Source: Pedobacter sp. W3I1
GTDB lineage: Bacteria > Bacteroidota > Bacteroidia > Sphingobacteriales > Sphingobacteriaceae
DNA length: 64,000 bases
Assembly (NCBI RefSeq): GCF_030816015.1
Contig: NZ_JAUSXN010000001.1
Location: 1,426,001 to 1,490,000, forward strand
Direction: 5' to 3'
Shown: in pieces, positions 62,385 through 64,000 of the stretch
Numbering within the stretch: the first letter of the stretch is position 1
How the letters are laid out: every line of letters begins with the position of its first letter
The notes under the pieces: generated by a model
What the model was told of the DNA's origin: nothing
Databases searched by the model: none
What the model saw: only the letters and a program-made list of their open reading frames with translations
Position numbers and translations under genes: made by a program

Positions 62385-64000
62385 ATGAAACATCTCTACA
62401 TCCTTATTTTTTCTGTTTTTCTTTCTTTTAACCTGCAAGCCCAGGGCTTACTCAAAAGCAATGCAACTTATAAAATAGTGTATTTCCGTTCGGCTGATGG
62501 AAAACCGAAAGAAGACCGTAATGCTACAGTGATACTGGCTTCATCAAATCAGAATCTAATCAGCAATGCAACTGTTCTTGATCATAAAGCAAAGTATCCT
62601 TACGAACAAAGCATTGTTACCAAACCAGCACAAATTTTATTTCAGGTTGCCGATTTAAGTGCGGATCAGCAGATCGCAACCGCCGATAGTACTGCAATTG
62701 GCAAGCAAACTTTTGAGTTAAGCAACGAAACCAAAGTGATTTTGGGTTATACCTGTAAAAAGGCCTCCACGGTGGTTAACTCCAATAGAATAGACTTATG
62801 GTACACAACCGATGCTGGTATAAAAGCAGCGCCAACCAGTTTAGGGCAGAATCTTGGTTTGGTTTTAGAGCAGGTGCGCAATGGCAATAGTTTTGTAACC
62901 GCTACAAAAATTGAAGAAATTAAAAATTCGAAACCGATTGATCTGCAAAAAATAAGCGCTAAGCTAACTGATGGGTTAACCTATAAAGATTTACTCTGGA
63001 AAAGCAGGTTTACCACACTAAGTGTTTTTAATAACGAAACGATTAATTTTATGGATAAACCACAATCGAACGATTCTGTATTCCGCTTTGCTGGAGGAAC
63101 CGTGATTGCAAGGAAAGTTAAATTTCCTGAGTTACACTCCAACCCCAATGTTTTTGTCGATTTAACTGAACAATCGAACGGCGATGCTTATGATAGAACC
63201 GGATCGGTATTTATCATCCCGACTGATAAACAGATTAGTTTAATGGATGCACTTAAAAACTCTGTTAAAGACCTACCTGTTTACGATAATGGCAATGGAA
63301 AGAAATACCAGGGCGTTGTGGCCACCGCAAATTATAATCCTGTAATAGAATTGATGCGTTTTTTTACCCCTTTCGGTGTTGGTAAATACAATACTTTAAA
63401 ATTGAAGGATAAAAATTGGGCGGAGAAAGTTTACTACAGGCAGGATATTTCGGAGTTGTTTCCGATAGTAAATGGAAAAGAAGTTTGGATAGCTGTTTTT
63501 GTTGGTAACTATGATAAGGGCGGACATAAAGTTTCTTTAAATATTACGCTGCACAATAATGGAAGACAAAAAGAAGCCAAAGAAGTAATTTTGCCTTTAT
63601 TCAATTCGACTAATGTAATGGAAATGGCCGGGCAAGAATATGCAACCATGTTTAGCAGTGATAAAGGTTTGGAAGTTTCTTTCACCTTAGCAAAAGACTT
63701 AAAGGATGCTAAACTGCGTTACATTACAACCGGGCATGGTGGTTGGGGTAATGGTGATGAGTTTGTGCCACGGAAAAACACCATCTGGCTGGATGAAAAA
63801 GAAACATTCGCTTTTACGCCATGGCGCCAGGATTGCGGTTCGTACCGATTATCGAACCCTGCCTCTGGAAATTTCGAAACTGGCCTTTCCTCGTCAGATT
63901 TAAGCCGTTCCAACTGGTGCCCGGGAACAGTTACCAATCCTGAATGGATCAGTTTAGGAGATTTAAAGGCAGGCGCGCATACCATAAAAGTAACCATCCC
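62385..64000 (+). CDS. PNGase F-like peptide-N-glycosidase with GLPGLI-like N-terminal region, 3' truncated
   Basis: The frame is open from ATG 62385 to the window end (538 codons, no stop). A signal peptide (MKHLYILIFSVFLSFNLQAQ) is followed by a region (about 22-195) that resembles the GLPGLI repeat family, e.g. KVILGYTCKKASTVV with DLWYTTDAGI. From about 225 the PNGase F N-terminal beta-sandwich begins, with GDAYDRTGSVFIIP near 270 as a likely site of the catalytic aspartate. The C-terminal sandwich starts near 350, with TTGHGGWGNGDEFVPRKN near 450 holding the expected catalytic glutamate, then PWRQDCGSYRLSNPASGNF and SSSDLSRSNWCPGT. PNGase F cleaves the Asn-GlcNAc bond of N-glycoproteins outside the cytoplasm. 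The active-site residues are assigned from memory of the family. Confidence 0.88.
   Translation, partial: MKHLYILIFSVFLSFNLQAQGLLKSNATYKIVYFRSADGKPKEDRNATVILASSNQNLISNATVLDHKAKYPYEQSIVTKPAQILFQVADLSADQQIATADSTAIGKQTFELSNETKVILGYTCKKASTVVNSNRIDLWYTTDAGIKAAPTSLGQNLGLVLEQVRNGNSFVTATKIEEIKNSKPIDLQKISAKLTDGLTYKDLLWKSRFTTLSVFNNETINFMDKPQSNDSVFRFAGGTVIARKVKFPELHSNPNVFVDLTEQSNGDAYDRTGSVFIIPTDKQISLMDALKNSVKDLPVYDNGNGKKYQGVVATANYNPVIELMRFFTPFGVGKYNTLKLKDKNWAEKVYYRQDISELFPIVNGKEVWIAVFVGNYDKGGHKVSLNITLHNNGRQKEAKEVILPLFNSTNVMEMAGQEYATMFSSDKGLEVSFTLAKDLKDAKLRYITTGHGGWGNGDEFVPRKNTIWLDEKETFAFTPWRQDCGSYRLSNPASGNFETGLSSSDLSRSNWCPGTVTNPEWISLGDLKAGAHTIKVTI

Noticed and set aside
63706..63997. Short frames on both strands in the last 300 bases
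   Set aside because: They overlap the PNGase F-like coding frame, whose motifs continue to the window end.

Overview
The window reads as a chromosomal segment of a Bacteroidota bacterium of the Sphingobacteriaceae type, most like Pedobacter. The evidence is two SusC/SusD pairs, AT-rich spacers with few Shine-Dalgarno sites, -7 boxes of the TAnnTTTG form, a TamL (lipidated TamA)/TamB pair, and many short palindromic or word-like repeats scattered between genes. This placement is inference from gene content; no rRNA or marker comparison was possible. I saw no tRNA, rRNA, CRISPR array, prophage or transposase.

Region 1 (1-17.8 kb, all +) is a glycan/glycoprotein utilisation locus. It holds the 3' part of a GH92 alpha-mannosidase, a ROK sugar kinase, a discoidin-like lipoprotein, SusC, SusD, a HEIGH metallopeptidase-like lipoprotein, two basic-secretory-protein (BSP) type metallopeptidases, a complete second GH92 enzyme, a DUF1080 protein and a sorbosone-dehydrogenase-like protein with a C-terminal haem c domain. 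Two copies of an operator-like palindrome (CTAAAACGTTTTAG type) precede the SusCD genes and a degenerate third precedes the second BSP gene. Together they suggest cleavage of mannose-rich glycoproteins, import of the products, and phosphorylation of the released sugar.

Region 2 (17.8-41.4 kb) is mostly housekeeping and small accessory genes: rpiA, a GlxA-type AraC regulator opposite a three-gene cluster (GyrI-like, VOC, DoxX-like), an alpha/beta hydrolase, YihY, YjbQ, a DUF1016/PDDEXK nuclease, a DUF2157 protein, a CPA2 antiporter, a VapBC-like toxin-antitoxin pair, ribF, a YitT protein, a frameshifted truB, uppP, a DUF3098 protein, ftsX, leuS and an RhlE-type helicase. The spacers around rpiA carry three copies of an unexplained ~110-bp structured repeat. 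Repeat-like sequence also sits inside the ribF, leuS and PDDEXK reading frames.

Region 3 (41.4-50.3 kb) has a second SusC/SusD pair whose signal-peptide frame is broken by one base, then a small unknown gene, a GPH-type MFS symporter and an APC permease. Region 4 (50.3-64 kb) has parE, a 630-bp cluster of palindromic repeats, a second YihY, tamL/tamB, cytidine deaminase, and a truncated gene encoding a PNGase F-like N-glycanase. The last gene functionally echoes region 1: PNGase F releases N-glycans and GH92 enzymes trim mannose from them.

Two genes (truB and the second susC) are each out of frame by a single extra G:C base in a homopolymer, which could be sequencing error or real lesions.
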